A stretch of 5,427 nucleotides of DNA from Patescibacteria group bacterium (GTDB taxonomy: Bacteria; Patescibacteriota; Microgenomatia; UBA12405; JAHJSD01): positions 1 through 5,427 of the forward strand of contig JAHJSD010000096.1 of assembly GCA_018830585.1 (NCBI GenBank), given 5' to 3'. Of the stretch, positions 5,330 through 5,427 are shown piece by piece. The notes below the pieces were generated by a model. The model was given only the letters and a program-made list of their open reading frames with translations. It was not told the DNA's origin and did not search any database. Within the stretch, counting starts at the first letter, position 1. Each line of letters opens with the position of its first letter. The position numbers and the translations under genes are program-made.

Positions 5330-5427
5330 GAGCGGGAAGAAGATGAGCCTAAATACTGAACAATTTTTGCAGCTACATTAACTCCGGTCGCCTGTTCAAA
5401 ACCTTTAAATTGGCAAGCGCGGTTGAC
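5323..5427 (-). CDS. C-terminal end of an unidentified convergent gene (partial)
   Basis: Reading leftwards from the window edge, 34 codons are open before a TAA at 5325-5323. The peptide is VNRACQFKGFEQATGVNVAA followed by KIVQYLGSSSSRSH. It has a normal residue mix, a plausible amphipathic helix (NVAAKIVQYL), and a serine-rich tail such as often ends a protein. The position fits a gene convergent with mutM and sharing a palindrome with it. I do not recognise the family and assign no function. Only 102 coding bases are visible, so a chance open frame cannot be excluded. Confidence 0.5.
   Translation of the reverse strand, partial: VNRACQFKGFEQATGVNVAAKIVQYLGSSSSRSH

Overview
The window looks like chromosome from a Candidate Phyla Radiation (Patescibacteria) bacterium, most likely of the Microgenomates group. 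This rests on a large DUF4012 membrane protein, non-ATG starts without Shine-Dalgarno sequences, AT-rich heptamer repeats between genes, and many short GC-rich palindromic repeats. The taxonomic call is an inference from gene content and style; no marker gene such as rRNA is present.

Layout: positions 1-129 hold a small hairpin and a nested GC-rich palindrome and no gene. A 104-residue membrane-anchored single-TPR protein (TTG start) lies at 130-444. A 378-base gap (445-822) contains AT-rich heptamer repeats, a large imperfect inverted-repeat element (551-675) and a possible promoter -10 box. RNase HI (823-1233) overlaps by four bases the start of a 977-residue protein (1230-4163). That protein joins a degenerate SDR/epimerase-like domain, an acidic Pro/Glu-rich linker, one transmembrane helix and an extracytoplasmic DUF4012 region. 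An 86-base gap with two back-to-back hairpins between 13-base direct repeats leads to formamidopyrimidine-DNA glycosylase (mutM/fpg, 4250-5284, GTG start). A perfect 32-base palindrome (5298-5329) follows. It overlaps the stop codon of a probable convergent gene, whose last 34 codons run off the window on the minus strand.

RNase HI and MutM are genome-maintenance enzymes: one removes RNA from RNA:DNA hybrids, the other removes oxidised purines. The DUF4012 protein between them is a cell-envelope protein of unknown function. The four-base overlap suggests that rnhA and the DUF4012 gene are co-transcribed and perhaps translationally coupled. No pathway link between them is evident.

The most interesting observation is a roughly 59-codon in-frame insertion in mutM (about 4439-4615) made of several hairpins. 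Its sequence modules also occur in the two intergenic palindromic elements of this window. It resembles in principle the Rickettsia palindromic elements that insert inside protein genes while keeping the reading frame. I found no wholly new multi-gene system.
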